From an uncultured Eubacteriales bacterium (GTDB lineage: Bacteria; Bacillota; Clostridia; Oscillospirales; Acutalibacteraceae): a stretch of DNA of 43,774 nt. Of this stretch, positions 43,744-43,774 are shown piece by piece. Positions within the stretch are counted from its first letter, which is position 1; each line of letters begins with the position of its first letter. The notes beneath the pieces were generated by a model. It did not search any database and was not told the DNA's origin. It was given only the letters and a program-made list of their open reading frames with translations. The stretch spans positions 1 to 43,774 of the forward strand of contig OMZU01000008.1 in assembly GCA_900315605.1 (NCBI GenBank), in the 5' to 3' direction. Position numbers and translations under genes: made by a program.

Positions 43744-43774
43744 AGTGCTTTCGTTGTATAATTTAATTGCCGAA

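Noticed and set aside
1-43774. CRISPR arrays, tRNA or rRNA genes
   Set aside because: No regularly spaced repeats or tRNA/rRNA-like segments were seen by eye; a tRNAscan or Infernal run would be decisive.

Overview
The window looks like a chromosomal stretch from an anaerobic, spore-lineage Firmicute close to Ruminococcus (Oscillospiraceae). Supporting signs are spmA-spmB, an AspRS encoded with GatCAB, a PduL-type phosphotransacylase, a Clostridia-style PEP carboxykinase, dockerin domains, a BspA-type leucine-rich repeat protein and a sortase-assembled pilus. Names rest on reading the translations; no database search was run. No rRNA, tRNA or CRISPR array was recognised.

Layout. 1-1000: two small secreted paralogues on the minus strand, the second lacking the start of its signal peptide, and a decayed dockerin. 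1132-13844: housekeeping genes: htpG, a lipoprotein, pckA, a helical protein, an esterase, pduL, a family 4 uracil-DNA glycosylase, a YjbR-like protein, then aspS-gatC-gatA-gatB. In this last set AspRS and the amidotransferase would together supply Asn-tRNA and/or Gln-tRNA. 14031-19097: two divergent secreted proteins, the second a 1292-residue beta-helix protein with seven tandem FN3-like repeats. 19254-20708: a complete ISL3-like insertion sequence with an exact 8-bp target duplication.

20801-28695: rpe, an unusual membrane protein that resembles a P-type ATPase without its catalytic motifs, rlmB, a membrane protein, spmA-spmB, an AbrB-like regulator and a phosphopantetheinyl transferase. 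29337-38108: the pilus operon, in the order small coiled-coil protein, signal peptidase with a repetitive N-terminal extension, large LPETG adhesin, LPGTG backbone pilin, class C sortase, IPQTG minor pilin, second sortase. Signal peptidase, pilins and sortases would secrete, polymerise and anchor a pilus.

38293-42092: a compact run of RhuM, three GNAT acetyltransferases and a methyltransferase. The last is joined out of frame to the C-terminal half of an S66 (LD-carboxypeptidase/MccF-like) peptidase, apparently a deletion scar. 42256-43774: a 5'-truncated leucine-rich repeat/dockerin gene, next to a 157-bp MITE-like element and bracketed by two related terminators. Non-coding repeats recur: a 137-139 bp inverted-repeat element at 10483 and 21613, the latter nested in a second inverted repeat.

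The least explained features are the pseudo-P-type ATPase, the repeat-bearing signal peptidase, the Cys/His motifs of the pilus adhesin, the operator-like palindromes and the small mobile-element-like repeats.
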